From: Patescibacteria group bacterium
Lineage (GTDB): Bacteria; Patescibacteriota; Gracilibacteria; UM-FILTER-43-11
Direction of reading: 5' to 3'
Assembly (NCBI GenBank): GCA_018813295.1
Contig: JAHJBZ010000076.1
Span: forward strand, 1 to 47,457
DNA: 47,457 bases
The position numbers and the translations under genes were made by a program. How positions within the stretch are numbered: position 1 is the first letter of the stretch; the number at the start of each line of letters is the position of its first letter. Shown piece by piece: positions 32,838-42,597 of the stretch. The notes under the pieces are model-generated. The model saw only the letters and a list, made by a program, of their open reading frames with translations. It made no database searches and was not told the DNA's origin.

Positions 32838-35800
32838 ATGACTAATTTTATAACAAACGATGATGCCGATGATCTTAAGAAGCGCTTAATTCAGCTCATT
32901 CAAAAGAGTGAAGAGCTAAAATTTCTTGTTGGCTTCTTCTATTTTTCTGGAATCAGAGAACTCTATGAGGGTTTAAAATCAAACCCCGATACTGCAATAA
33001 AAGTTTTAGTTGGCTTAAATGTTGATCGTCATAATTTCGGCCTTATTGAGTTTGCAGACAATGAACAATTATCAGACGAGGAAAAAACTTATAAATTTTT
33101 TGAATCAATAAAAAAATCACTAAATACCGAAAATTTTGATACTCAGGAATTTTATGAACAAGTTAAATTTTTTGTGGAGCTAATTCAAGAAGATAAGCTC
33201 ATTATTCGAAAAACTTTTAATCCAAATCATGCTAAGCTATATCTTTTTCACCTTGAACAAGGGCAGGTGGGTAGGAAAAATTTATTTATTACGGGTAGCA
33301 GCAACCTTACAAAAGCTGGCCTTTCGACTCAAAATGAATTCAATGTAGAAATTGGAGATTATGGCTTTGAAGATGCCGAACAATACTTTGATGTACTATG
33401 GGCGGAAGCTGTGAAAATTACAGAATATGCTGATGTGAAAAACAAACTTATTGAAATAATCGAAAAAGACACTTTAGTTAAGGATATAACGCCATTTGAA
33501 GCGTTTTGTTTAGTTTTAAAAACTTATATAGATTCACGTGGACAAAAAGGAAGTGATGAGTCTATTAAGGGGGTGATGGAAAAGGCGGGTTATATTCCCT
33601 ATCAATATCAAGTCGATGCCGTTAAACAAGCCCTGGGCATGATAGAAGACTATAATGGCGTGATTGTGGCGGATGTGGTCGGGCTTGGTAAAACAATTAT
33701 AGCCTGTTCCATAGCCAGACAGCTTAAAAATCGTGGAATAGTAATTTGTCCACCAGGCCTGACTGGTGATAAGAATAAGGACTCTGGCTGGCAAAAATAT
33801 ATTGAAGAATTTGGTTTACACGATTGGGAAGTTTGGTCACGTGGTGATTTAAAAAATACGTTGAAATTTGTTAATAAAGCAAAAGATATTGATATTATCA
33901 TTGTCGATGAGGTTCATTGGTTTAGAAATCAAGACACAGAAAATTATGAACTTTTAAAAAATATCTGCAGGGAAAAGAAGGTTATTTTATTGACCGCAAC
34001 CCCATTTAACAATCGCCCAGGCGATATCCTCGCTCTTCTCAAGCTTTTTATTATCCCAAAAAAATCATCCATAACCTTGGAAAGTAATTTAGCCGATCAG
34101 TTCCAAAGCTTTAAGGGGTTATTTGACAGGCTTGGTTATATTAAAAAATATTGGGATTCTTCTGACAGTAAAAAAAGAGCCAAGGCGCAAAGCAAATATA
34201 AAGCCTTATTTGAGGAGGATAAAATAGATTTAAAAAAGGTGGCTGGCAAAGCTCGTTATCTTGCAGGCCAAATAAGAAATGTGATTGAGCCAGTAACAAT
34301 TAGGCGCAATCGTTTGGATTTGCAAAATAATCCTGAATATCAAAATGAGGTAAAGGAATTATCGAATGTTGCAGATCCAATTGAATGGTTTTTTGAATTA
34401 ACTAAAGAGCAATCTGAATTCTATACTGAAATAATCGAAGATTATTTTGGTGATGATGGCCGCTTTAAGGGTGCCATTTACAGGCCATTTGAATATGAAA
34501 CAGGCAATAAAGAAGAGAAGAGTGAGGACGAAAATCGGCAATTTCAACAACAGCGCAACTTATTCGACTTCATGCGACGACTGATAGTGAAACGCTTTGA
34601 GAGTTCATTTGGCTCATTTGAACAAAGTATTAAGAATTTCAAAAAAATCACAAAAAAGAGCCAAGAATTCATTCATAAAACAGGAGAATATATTCTAGAC
34701 CGCTCACTTTTAGAAAAAATTTATGAATTGGATGCTGATGAAATTGAAAATTCTCTTCTTGAGTATGAAGAAAGAATAAACAAGGGCGAATATCCAAAAA
34801 ATCACAAACGCTATAAACTTAAAGACTTTGAGGATAAAGATGGTTTTATGGCAGCCTTGGAGTCTGATTTAGAATTATTTGATGAAATTTTAAAAAAGCT
34901 TTCTCAACTAGATTTAATAAAGAATGACCCAAAAACTGCATGTTTAATCGAAAATCTCAAAAAGGAATTTTCACAGAAGCCAAATAAGGGGGAGCCAAAG
35001 CGTAAGATAATCATCTTTACTGAATACGTTGATACAGTAATTTACCTGGAAAAAGCACTCAAAAAAGATTACGGCAGCAAAACGCTTATAGTGGATGGAA
35101 AATTATCAGCCACAAAAATAAAACAGATAGATAGGAACTTTGATGCCTCTTATGCAGAGCAAGATAATGACTTTGAGTTACTGCTGTCATCTGACAAAAT
35201 CTCTGAAGGTTTCAATCTTAATAGGGCTGGAATGGTGATTAATTATGATATTCCATGGAATCCGGTACGAGTTATACAACGAGTTGGACGTATAAATCGT
35301 ATTAGTAAAAAGGTTTTCGATGAGCTAAATATAGTAAATTTTTTCCCAACCGAAAAAGGTGCAACATTGGTACAGTCGCGCGAAATAGCTACTAATAAGA
35401 TGTTTCTTATTCATACTGCACTTGGCGAAGATGCAAAGATTTTTGATATAGATGAGGAGCCAAGCCCATCAGGTTTGTACAATCGTGTTAATCAGAATCC
35501 TGACAAACAAGAGGAGGAAAGTTTTTATACAAAAGCGTTAAAAAAGTTTTTAAAAATTAAGAAGGATAATCCTGAACTTATTGAAAATTTAAAAACTTAT
35601 CCACCTCGCATTAAAGTTGCTAAACATGGAGCCGAAAATGAACTCTTGGTATTCTTTAAAAAGGGGCGCTTGTATGTAAGTGGTGCCCAAACAGATACGG
35701 AAAAAACCGAGCCATTCCAAACGACATTTGAAGATGTTTTTGATCGAGTTACCTGCGCCCCAAAAGAAAAAGCGCTTAATTGGAATAATGAGTCATTTTG

Positions 35801-36149
35801 GCAAACCTATAAGGCAATTCAGATTTTTCGTGATTATCGCCTTGGGCCAACAAATGAACAAAGCCTGGAAATGAGGGCTCAGAACAATCTTGACTATCTG
35901 ATTCGCAGTACTAACGAAAAATTAATGCCCCACAAGGATTTTCTTCGAACCCTTAAGGAAGATGTTTTAGGTTATGGTACTTTGGCAGATTACACATTAC
36001 GTCGAATTGCCAATTTTAAAGAAAATGATGCCAAAGATATTCAGGCTTTAAAAGGTGAAATTGGTGAAGATTATCTACTCAAAGAAAAAGATCGGCAAAA
36101 AGACCAAAAAAAAGAAATCATTATAGCTATTGAGAATAAAAAAATATGA
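32838..36149 (+). CDS. PLD-domain SF2 helicase
   Basis: A 1103-residue ATP-driven DNA helicase/translocase of a defence type. The N-terminal phospholipase D-like domain has NHAKLYLF (His130, Lys132) and GSSNLT (about 153). The SF2/SNF2-like core has Walker A ADVVGLGKTI (277-286), DEVH (355-358), TATPFNN (385-391), then a helicase C domain with FTEYVDTVIYLEKAL, SEGFNLNRAGMVINYDIPWNP and QRVGRINR (about 811-818). A C-terminal region of about 250 residues is not recognised. Its stop overlaps the next start in ATGA, so helicase and methyltransferase are translated together. Confidence 0.88.
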   Translation: MTNFITNDDADDLKKRLIQLIQKSEELKFLVGFFYFSGIRELYEGLKSNPDTAIKVLVGLNVDRHNFGLIEFADNEQLSDEEKTYKFFESIKKSLNTENFDTQEFYEQVKFFVELIQEDKLIIRKTFNPNHAKLYLFHLEQGQVGRKNLFITGSSNLTKAGLSTQNEFNVEIGDYGFEDAEQYFDVLWAEAVKITEYADVKNKLIEIIEKDTLVKDITPFEAFCLVLKTYIDSRGQKGSDESIKGVMEKAGYIPYQYQVDAVKQALGMIEDYNGVIVADVVGLGKTIIACSIARQLKNRGIVICPPGLTGDKNKDSGWQKYIEEFGLHDWEVWSRGDLKNTLKFVNKAKDIDIIIVDEVHWFRNQDTENYELLKNICREKKVILLTATPFNNRPGDILALLKLFIIPKKSSITLESNLADQFQSFKGLFDRLGYIKKYWDSSDSKKRAKAQSKYKALFEEDKIDLKKVAGKARYLAGQIRNVIEPVTIRRNRLDLQNNPEYQNEVKELSNVADPIEWFFELTKEQSEFYTEIIEDYFGDDGRFKGAIYRPFEYETGNKEEKSEDENRQFQQQRNLFDFMRRLIVKRFESSFGSFEQSIKNFKKITKKSQEFIHKTGEYILDRSLLEKIYELDADEIENSLLEYEERINKGEYPKNHKRYKLKDFEDKDGFMAALESDLELFDEILKKLSQLDLIKNDPKTACLIENLKKEFSQKPNKGEPKRKIIIFTEYVDTVIYLEKALKKDYGSKTLIVDGKLSATKIKQIDRNFDASYAEQDNDFELLLSSDKISEGFNLNRAGMVINYDIPWNPVRVIQRVGRINRISKKVFDELNIVNFFPTEKGATLVQSREIATNKMFLIHTALGEDAKIFDIDEEPSPSGLYNRVNQNPDKQEEESFYTKALKKFLKIKKDNPELIENLKTYPPRIKVAKHGAENELLVFFKKGRLYVSGAQTDTEKTEPFQTTFEDVFDRVTCAPKEKALNWNNESFWQTYKAIQIFRDYRLGPTNEQSLEMRAQNNLDYLIRSTNEKLMPHKDFLRTLKEDVLGYGTLADYTLRRIANFKENDAKDIQALKGEIGEDYLLKEKDRQKDQKKEIIIAIENKKI

Positions 36150-39100
36150 GTGAAGCAAGACAAATAATAGATACTATAATCAATAACTTTTCTCCTGATA
36201 AATTCAGTCGTTTTTTTCGTGAAAAAAGTCGTCAATTCAATGCGAATGAAGAAAATTATTCGCGTTATAACGATGATGATTTCAAAAACGGTATAAAAAT
36301 TGGTGAAATTAATTTTCAAGATAATGAAAGCTTGATTGCTTGTGCATTTGAAGTAAAAAAGCCACTTGCTGAACGTACCGGGAAAAAAGCGCAGTACGAA
36401 AAGGCTAAAAGTATTTTAAAGTCTGCCGAAAACCAACGATATTCTGCTGGTATTTTTATTTTTTACGATCCAAATGGCAATTTTCGCTTCTCATTAGTAT
36501 ATCCAGAAGCTATTGGCACCAAAAAACAATGGAGTAATTTTCGTCGATTAACCTATTTTGTGAGTAAAGATTTTACTAATAAAACATTTAAAAAACGTAT
36601 TGGAGATGGAGATTTTTCAACACTAGTCAAAATTAAAGATGCATTTTCGGTTGAAAAAGTTACCAAGGAATTTTATGAAGACATTGCCAATTGGTATTTT
36701 TGGGCAGTTGAACATTGCCAATTCCCCAAAGACGCAGAAGCGGCCGATAACGGCAGAAATATTGCGGTAATACGCCTTATAACCCGCATAATATTTATCT
36801 GGTTTATGCGAGAGAGAGGCTTGGTGAGCAAGGAACTATTTGTAAAAGGGAATATAAGTGAAATTTTAAATAAATTAGAAAGCGAAGAATCAACTTATTA
36901 TAAGGCAATTTTACAAAACCTTTTCTTTGCTACACTCAGCACAAAAAAAGAAGAGCGACAATTTAGTAGCGAAATACGAGGGCACAAAGGTTACAATCCT
37001 GATTTTGGCAATCAATATGTTTTTCGCTATCAAGAGGCTTTTAAGGAGCCAGAAAAAATAAAAGAATACTTCGGTAGCATTCCGTTTTTAAATGGAGGAC
37101 TTTTTGAATGCCTAGATGACAAGCCAAATGGAATTATTATAGACGGATTCTCCCGTGTTAAAAAAAATCAGCCAATCATCCCCAATTTTCTATTTTTTAG
37201 CGCCGAAAAGAAGGCTGATTTGAACACAGCTTACGGCACCAAAAACAAAACCTACAAAGTACGTGGGCTTTTGGATATTTTGTCTTCTTTCAATTTTACC
37301 ATAGATGAAAACTCACCTGATGATGCTGACATAGCCCTTGATCCTGAGCTTTTAGGCCGAGTTTTTGAAAACCTGCTTGCCAGTTTTAATCCGGAAACCT
37401 CTACCACCGCTCGCAAGGCTACCGGTAGCTATTACACGCCAAGGGAAATTGTCGACTATATGGTAGGAGAATCTTTGAAATCGTATTTCAAAACCCACCT
37501 TGAAGAATTAGGCAATATCGACGAAAAGTTAAATAATTTATTGTCCAATGCCAACGATAAAAATCCTTTTAGTGCGAATGACTCCAAAAAGCTCGTAAAA
37601 TTAATCGAAAATGTAAAAATAGTCGATCCTGCAGTCGGCTCAGGAGCTTTTCCCATGGGAGCACTGAATAAACTGGTTTTTATACTGAATAAGGTAGACC
37701 CAGGCAATGAACTGTGGAAGCAAGCTCAAATAGAAGCCGCTGACACAATACCCGACCCAAGTGTACGACGGGAAGCCAAGGCAAAGATCGCAGAATTTTT
37801 TCGCAATAAAAATGCCAACTATGGACGAAAGCTTTTCTTAATCCAAAGATGTATTTATGGTGTGGATATTCAACTAACCGCTGTAGAAATCACAAAATTA
37901 CGCTTTTTTATATCTCTTTTAGTGGACGAGGAAATTGATATAAAAAAAGGAAACTCGGGTATTGAGCCATTACCAAACCTAGACTTTAAGATCATGCAGG
38001 GCAATAGCCTTATTGAGCTGCTTGCCCCTGATCTACTAGCTAAAAATACAGACAGCGAACGTAGCAAACTCATCGATGAACTTAACGTGTGCAAAGACGA
38101 TTTTCTATCTATTTCCGATCCTATAGTGAAGAAAAAATGCAAAGAGCGAATACTGGAACTAGTGAGAACAATTGTTAATTATGACAAAGAGAAAGAGAAA
38201 AAGGAGCTAGAACGAAAATTAGGCTTTTTTAATGAGAAACAAAAGCTGTTCGATATGGCGGGTGACAATCTCGACCTAGACGACGCAGTCACAAAGCAGA
38301 AGGCAAAAATTTCTGCAGAGCTGAAGCAATTGGAAAAAACACAAGCCCTTTCACCAAAAGATCATTTCGAATGGCACCTACATTTTAATGAAGTATTTGA
38401 AAGCGAAGGTTTTGATATTGTAATAGGTAATCCGCCTTATGTAAGCGTTAAGGCAATTTCCGTAAAAGAAAAAAAGGTTTTATGTAGTTCGTTTGTAACT
38501 GGTGAAGGTCGTTTTAATTTATTTACTTTATTTATAGAAAGGGGGTATTTATTGCTTAGGGGTGCAGGAACTTTGACTTTTATTATCCCCGAAGGTATTT
38601 ATTCAAATATCGAATATAGACATACACGTAAATTATTACTTGAAAAAACAAAAATAAACAGATTGTGCCTATTCAGTTCCAGAGTTTTTGAGGCATCTGT
38701 TGACACAACAGTACTTAGTTTTTTAAAAATTCTTAAAAAGAATAAAAATATACCAATTGACAAAGATATTCAAGAAACAGAATTAGTCCTATCGCAAGAA
38801 AAAATATCAAAATATCCATTTAATATATTCCCCACCAAGTTAAAAAAAGAAACTACAAGGCTAATTGATGATGCCATCTTAAGTGATGATTATGACAGAA
38901 TTTTAGATTGCCTTGAGATTCAACAAGGCATAATTTACTCAGGTCAAAAAAAAGAGGATGTATTTTCAAATAAAATCATCAACAAAACTTATAAAAAATG
39001 TTTGGATGGCAGGGATATTCTTAAGTGGTTTATTAATTGGGACGCAAAAATAGAAAACAAATATATTTCCTATACTACACAATTGCATAGAGCGCGCGAG

Positions 39101-39532
39101 GAAAGATTATATTTAGCTAACAAAAAGATATTGATACCAAGAAGAGCTACAACTATCTATGGCACAATTGATGATATGCAATTTTATGTTTTAAATACTG
39201 CATATATTTGTTTGAACAAAAATGAAAAAGATTACTATATTGAATACCTATTGGCACTACTAAACTCAAGCTATATAAATTTTATATATAATCAATTATT
39301 TTTTGGATGGCAAATTACGATACCCGCATTAGAAATACTTCCAGTTAAAAAAATTAACAAAGCAAATCAAGAAGATTTTAAAGTTATCGTAGAGAAAATT
39401 ATTTTAGCTAAAAAACAAAATATTAAAGTTGATATAAGTACTTTTGAAAAGCAAATTGATCAAATGGTTTATAAACTCTACGAGCTGACACCGGAAGAAA
39501 TTCAAATAGTTGAAAAATCATTACCTAAATAG
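36146..39532 (+). CDS. Eco57I-like adenine methyltransferase with N-terminal nuclease-like domain
   Basis: A 1128-residue single-chain restriction-modification type protein. The N-terminus has D59...E69-V-K71 (ACAFEVKKPL), a plausible PD-(D/E)XK active site. The methyltransferase domain begins near 430 with TGSYYTPREIVDYMV and carries SAM motif I VDPAVGSGAFPMG (about 492-504) and IVIGNPPYVS (about 757-766), the N6-adenine NPPY motif. A C-terminal target-recognition-like region ends at about 1120. A translationally coupled PLD-helicase partner makes this a two-gene defence unit resembling, but not matching gene for gene, DISARM/BREX/type IIG arrangements. Confidence 0.88.
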   Translation: MSEARQIIDTIINNFSPDKFSRFFREKSRQFNANEENYSRYNDDDFKNGIKIGEINFQDNESLIACAFEVKKPLAERTGKKAQYEKAKSILKSAENQRYSAGIFIFYDPNGNFRFSLVYPEAIGTKKQWSNFRRLTYFVSKDFTNKTFKKRIGDGDFSTLVKIKDAFSVEKVTKEFYEDIANWYFWAVEHCQFPKDAEAADNGRNIAVIRLITRIIFIWFMRERGLVSKELFVKGNISEILNKLESEESTYYKAILQNLFFATLSTKKEERQFSSEIRGHKGYNPDFGNQYVFRYQEAFKEPEKIKEYFGSIPFLNGGLFECLDDKPNGIIIDGFSRVKKNQPIIPNFLFFSAEKKADLNTAYGTKNKTYKVRGLLDILSSFNFTIDENSPDDADIALDPELLGRVFENLLASFNPETSTTARKATGSYYTPREIVDYMVGESLKSYFKTHLEELGNIDEKLNNLLSNANDKNPFSANDSKKLVKLIENVKIVDPAVGSGAFPMGALNKLVFILNKVDPGNELWKQAQIEAADTIPDPSVRREAKAKIAEFFRNKNANYGRKLFLIQRCIYGVDIQLTAVEITKLRFFISLLVDEEIDIKKGNSGIEPLPNLDFKIMQGNSLIELLAPDLLAKNTDSERSKLIDELNVCKDDFLSISDPIVKKKCKERILELVRTIVNYDKEKEKKELERKLGFFNEKQKLFDMAGDNLDLDDAVTKQKAKISAELKQLEKTQALSPKDHFEWHLHFNEVFESEGFDIVIGNPPYVSVKAISVKEKKVLCSSFVTGEGRFNLFTLFIERGYLLLRGAGTLTFIIPEGIYSNIEYRHTRKLLLEKTKINRLCLFSSRVFEASVDTTVLSFLKILKKNKNIPIDKDIQETELVLSQEKISKYPFNIFPTKLKKETTRLIDDAILSDDYDRILDCLEIQQGIIYSGQKKEDVFSNKIINKTYKKCLDGRDILKWFINWDAKIENKYISYTTQLHRAREERLYLANKKILIPRRATTIYGTIDDMQFYVLNTAYICLNKNEKDYYIEYLLALLNSSYINFIYNQLFFGWQITIPALEILPVKKINKANQEDFKVIVEKIILAKKQNIKVDISTFEKQIDQMVYKLYELTPEEIQIVEKSLPK

Positions 39533-39546
39533 TAAAATTCATCCCC

Positions 39547-39765
39547 ATGCAAAGATATAATTTTAATGACATCTTTAGGGAGAATGCAGATGGCACTCTC
39601 ACACCCAAGAGAACCATACAACTTGGTGCAGCAACCCTTGGATCAAGTGTCACTTTTGGGCAGGGGGTATCTTTCGGAGGAGTTAATATTTTTCAATTCA
39701 AGGGGGCAGACATTGCCGGTGAAGAAGATAGTGGTGTTCTGGTAATAAAAGGATTTTATCAATAA
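39547..39765 (+). CDS. small protein of 72 residues, unrecognised
   Basis: Starts 14 bp after the methyltransferase stop, so it is probably in the same operon. The sequence is glycine- and phenylalanine-rich with short beta-type words (LGSSVTFGQGVSFGGVNIFQFKGADIAGEED) and no membrane segment. No family recognised. It may be an accessory of the helicase-methyltransferase pair; position is the only support. Confidence 0.55.
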   Translation: MQRYNFNDIFRENADGTLTPKRTIQLGAATLGSSVTFGQGVSFGGVNIFQFKGADIAGEEDSGVLVIKGFYQ

Positions 39766-39771
39766 TAACTT

Positions 39772-40179
39772 ATGAAGGATAAATTTATATCACTAGAAGA
39801 GGCCCAGAAAAATCAATCAGGAAATATTCCTGAACTTGATGACATGAATTCCCGTATAAAAGATCTGGAAAAAAAGATTAGCAATATTGAAAAGGGGGCA
39901 GAAAGGGCGCACGAACAGAATAGATCATCTTCAAATTTTATAATGTGGATAGTCGGAGCCATTGCGCTAGGCTTCCTTGTAATAATTACTCAGGTTTCCC
40001 TAGACTATTTTAAAAACAATCAAGAAAGATATGAGAAATTTATAAATAAAACGGAGGAAATAAGATCGGATTATTATTCAAAAAAAGAACTAGATTCCGC
40101 ATTGAATGAAACTAAAAATACTGCAGAAATTTTGAATTGTATTAAGACGAAAGGGTATTTTTCAATGAAATGTTTTTAA
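39772..40179 (+). CDS. coiled-coil membrane protein
   Basis: 135 residues: an N-terminal coiled coil (DMNSRIKDLEKKISNIEKGAERAHEQ, about 24-49), one membrane helix (FIMWIVGAIALGFLVIITQVSLDYF, about 56-80), then a second helical, charged segment. It starts 6 bp after the previous small gene. Single-helix coiled-coil proteins are frequent partners in defence operons, but the role here is unknown. Confidence 0.65.
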   Translation: MKDKFISLEEAQKNQSGNIPELDDMNSRIKDLEKKISNIEKGAERAHEQNRSSSNFIMWIVGAIALGFLVIITQVSLDYFKNNQERYEKFINKTEEIRSDYYSKKELDSALNETKNTAEILNCIKTKGYFSMKCF

Positions 40180-40197
40180 TAGATTGATAGCTACATC

Positions 40198-40965
40198 ATG
40201 TCTCAATACTACAACAGCCAGCGTAGCCGCAATATCTACAATCCAAACTCAAAAGAGCCGTTCAAGCTCAGCCGATCCAAGATAGAAAATTTCATGAACT
40301 GCCCACGATGTTTTTACATCGATCGCCGACTGGGTGTCGGGCAACCGCCGGGCTATCCGTTTAATTTAAATTCCGCAGTCGACAAACTCCTTAAGAAAGA
40401 ATTCGATAAACACCGCACTGCAGGCACTCCACACCCTATAATGGTGGCAAATAACATTGATGCTGTACCTTTTGTACACGAGATGATGGACGAGTGGCGG
40501 GAAAATTTTAAGGGTGTACAGTTTTTACATGAGCCCACTAATCTGCACATTACAGGCGCAGTGGATGATGTTTGGGTAAAACCGGACGGAGAACTGATCG
40601 TGGTCGACTACAAAGCCACCAGTAAGGCCGAGGAGATCACAGGACTCGATAAAGACTGGCAGATCGGTTACAAGCGCCAATCCGAAATTTATGAGTGGCT
40701 TTTGCGCATGAACGGTTTTAAAGTCAACGACACCGCCTATTTTGTTTATGCTAACGGTGACACGGAAAAAGGGGGTTTTGATAATAAGCTCGAGTTCGAC
40801 ACCCGCTTAATCCCCTACACCGGCAATGCCGACTGGGTGGAACCGGCTCTTTTTGAAATCAAAAAATGCCTGGATTCGGATAAATTACCAGAGAGCGGAG
40901 ATGATTGTGATTTTTGTTTGTATCGGGAATCGGTAGGAAGCGCAACTCAAGGCTTTGCGTCATAA
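40198..40965 (+). CDS. Cas4-like PD-(D/E)XK nuclease
   Basis: 255-residue nuclease of the PDDEXK_1/Cas4-RecB type. LSRSKIENFMNCPRCFY holds Cys35 and Cys38; the nuclease core has D124, then D137-Y-K139 in ELIVVDYKATS, and the QSEIY motif (Gln161, Tyr165). A C-terminal DDCDFC supplies two more cysteines, so a four-cysteine iron-sulfur site is likely. Codon and base use look GC-richer than the helicase and methyltransferase before it, so its link to them is uncertain. No CRISPR array or cas1/cas2 is nearby. Confidence 0.85.
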   Translation: MSQYYNSQRSRNIYNPNSKEPFKLSRSKIENFMNCPRCFYIDRRLGVGQPPGYPFNLNSAVDKLLKKEFDKHRTAGTPHPIMVANNIDAVPFVHEMMDEWRENFKGVQFLHEPTNLHITGAVDDVWVKPDGELIVVDYKATSKAEEITGLDKDWQIGYKRQSEIYEWLLRMNGFKVNDTAYFVYANGDTEKGGFDNKLEFDTRLIPYTGNADWVEPALFEIKKCLDSDKLPESGDDCDFCLYRESVGSATQGFAS

Positions 40966-41334
40966 AATTGACTTTAGGCTGATTCTGTGCTAAAATTCCC
41001 GAGCCTTTTTCGATAAGATTAAGGTATCTCCTTAGGTAGGCTTGAAGCATGAATACATGCAAAAAGCTAAACGCCATAAGGGGGCCGCCATCTGTCGGTC
41101 GGAGGAACCAATATTTTCGAAAGAAAATAGAAGTCACCCTCTATCAGAAGGAATGTCATCAAAACTTTCCGAAACTTGGAGGTTGGGGCGAAGGGAAACT
41201 TTTACCCCACCTCCACGCCCCAGCGGAAGGGAAACCAGCCGCCGAGGGGAAAAGAAAAGAAAACATTCCGCAAACGGAGGCAAGCCTATTTTAAAAAAAG
41301 GGCTTGCTTTCCCGAGCCTTAAACCAGAACTCAA
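40966..41334 (+). ncRNA. candidate structured RNA upstream of the reverse transcriptase
   Basis: 369 bp with no convincing gene. The part from about 41013 to 41310 is G/C- and purine-rich with several helices: GGAGGTTGGGG (41178-41188) against CCCCACCTCC (41205-41214), or alternatively GGGGCG against CGCCCC (41216-41221); then GCAAGCC/GGCTTGC (41280-41307). AAGGGAAAC occurs twice (41191 and 41227). TTCCCGAGCCTT occurs near both ends (about 40996 and 41309), framing the segment as a direct repeat. Placement immediately before an RT gene suggests a template or cofactor RNA. Confidence 0.4.
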
Positions 41335-42591
41335 ATGCCAATAATCGATCAATTAATAAATCAGGATTTATTAACGAAGCACTGGAACAAAATCTACGCC
41401 CAAAAATCAGAAGAAAAACGCTGGACATCAAGGGGAATAGACGACATCTCATTGAAAGATTTCGTGAAAAAAGAAGATGAAAATCTTAATATACTATTCG
41501 TTTCACTTGAAAAGCGGCTTTTTAGTTTTAGCCCTGCCAAAATTGTTAGAATTGAAAAACCAGATGGTGACGATAGATTTTTAGCTGTTCCGACTGTAAG
41601 AGATCGCATTGTCCACAGTGCGATACTAGAGATCCTAACAAGTATCTTTTATCCGCACATTAATACAGGCGTAAGTTATTGCGGTGTTAAACAGCAATTC
41701 AACAAAAAGGAAGATAGAGCACTAAATATACAAAAGGCTGTTATCAAGTTCATTGGACATGTCAAAAACGGGAACTTTTGGATATTCAAATCGGACATTA
41801 ACAAATTTTTTGACTTTGTTCCTAAGCAAAAGATGCTTGATAAAATTTTTTCAATTTTGCCAGACACCAGCCTAAACGATTTTATAAAACAAATTATTTA
41901 TTTTGAAATTGGGAACCTGGAAGAATTAAAACGCAAAAAATACCCTATTCCAAACCCTAAATTGGGTCTGGCTCAGGGGTCATCACTGTCACCTTTATTT
42001 TCCAACCTCTATTTAGCAAATTTCGATAAAAAAATGCCATTGTTATTCAATGACAGATTTATTAGGTACGCAGATGATTTTATAGTTGTTTGCAAAACGC
42101 AAAAAGAGGCAAAAGAAGCACAGCTAGAAGCCGAAAAGAACTTAAAAAATGAAGGTCTTTTACTTTCTCCTAAACCCAGCAAAACAAAAACTATAAATTT
42201 ATTGCAAAATAAAAATATTGATTTTTTAGGTCTAAATGTAAGCAGATTTACAATCAAACCAAGGCAAACTAAGGCTGAAATCAATAAATGGTTAAATGAG
42301 GACGTATTGAATTTTAAAAAAAATAAATATAAGTCCAAAAAAATAAAAAATCGTAAAACTGGTAAAATCAAAAAAGTCTCGGTGATCGAGCAAGTCAATG
42401 AAAAAATACAAGGTTGGTCTAATTTTTATAGGAGTTATCATGTCGATGATTTATATAATCAAATCAACAGATCTCTAACCCAAATATCGGAGAAAAATAT
42501 AAATTTAAAACTCTTGCAATTATTAGAACCGATTAAGCATAAAGGAATTCCAGATGAGCAAGAATGGCAACAGTACTTTAAAATCAATTGA
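41335..42591 (+). CDS. group II-intron-like reverse transcriptase
   Basis: 418-residue RNA-dependent DNA polymerase. RT motifs are visible: SRGIDDISLKDF (RT0/1), FLAVPTVRDRIVHSAILEIL (motif 2), KSDINKFFDFV (motif A), LAQGSSLSPLFSNLYLANFD (motif B), RYADDFIVVC (motif C, YADD about 244-247) and IDFLGLNVS (motif D/E). The C-terminus has IQGWSNFYRSYHVDDLYNQINRSL, similar to the start of maturase domain X, but no HNH endonuclease domain. No intron domain V or VI follows: the right inverted arm begins 6 bp after the stop. It is therefore a stand-alone RT in a defence cassette rather than a mobile intron. Confidence 0.85.
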   Translation: MPIIDQLINQDLLTKHWNKIYAQKSEEKRWTSRGIDDISLKDFVKKEDENLNILFVSLEKRLFSFSPAKIVRIEKPDGDDRFLAVPTVRDRIVHSAILEILTSIFYPHINTGVSYCGVKQQFNKKEDRALNIQKAVIKFIGHVKNGNFWIFKSDINKFFDFVPKQKMLDKIFSILPDTSLNDFIKQIIYFEIGNLEELKRKKYPIPNPKLGLAQGSSLSPLFSNLYLANFDKKMPLLFNDRFIRYADDFIVVCKTQKEAKEAQLEAEKNLKNEGLLLSPKPSKTKTINLLQNKNIDFLGLNVSRFTIKPRQTKAEINKWLNEDVLNFKKNKYKSKKIKNRKTGKIKKVSVIEQVNEKIQGWSNFYRSYHVDDLYNQINRSLTQISEKNINLKLLQLLEPIKHKGIPDEQEWQQYFKIN

Positions 42592-42597
42592 AGTCAA

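Noticed and set aside
40966-42591. Diversity-generating retroelement
   Set aside because: Motif B reads QGSSLSP rather than the SQ form of these RTs, and I see no template/variable repeat pair with adenine-specific changes in the window.
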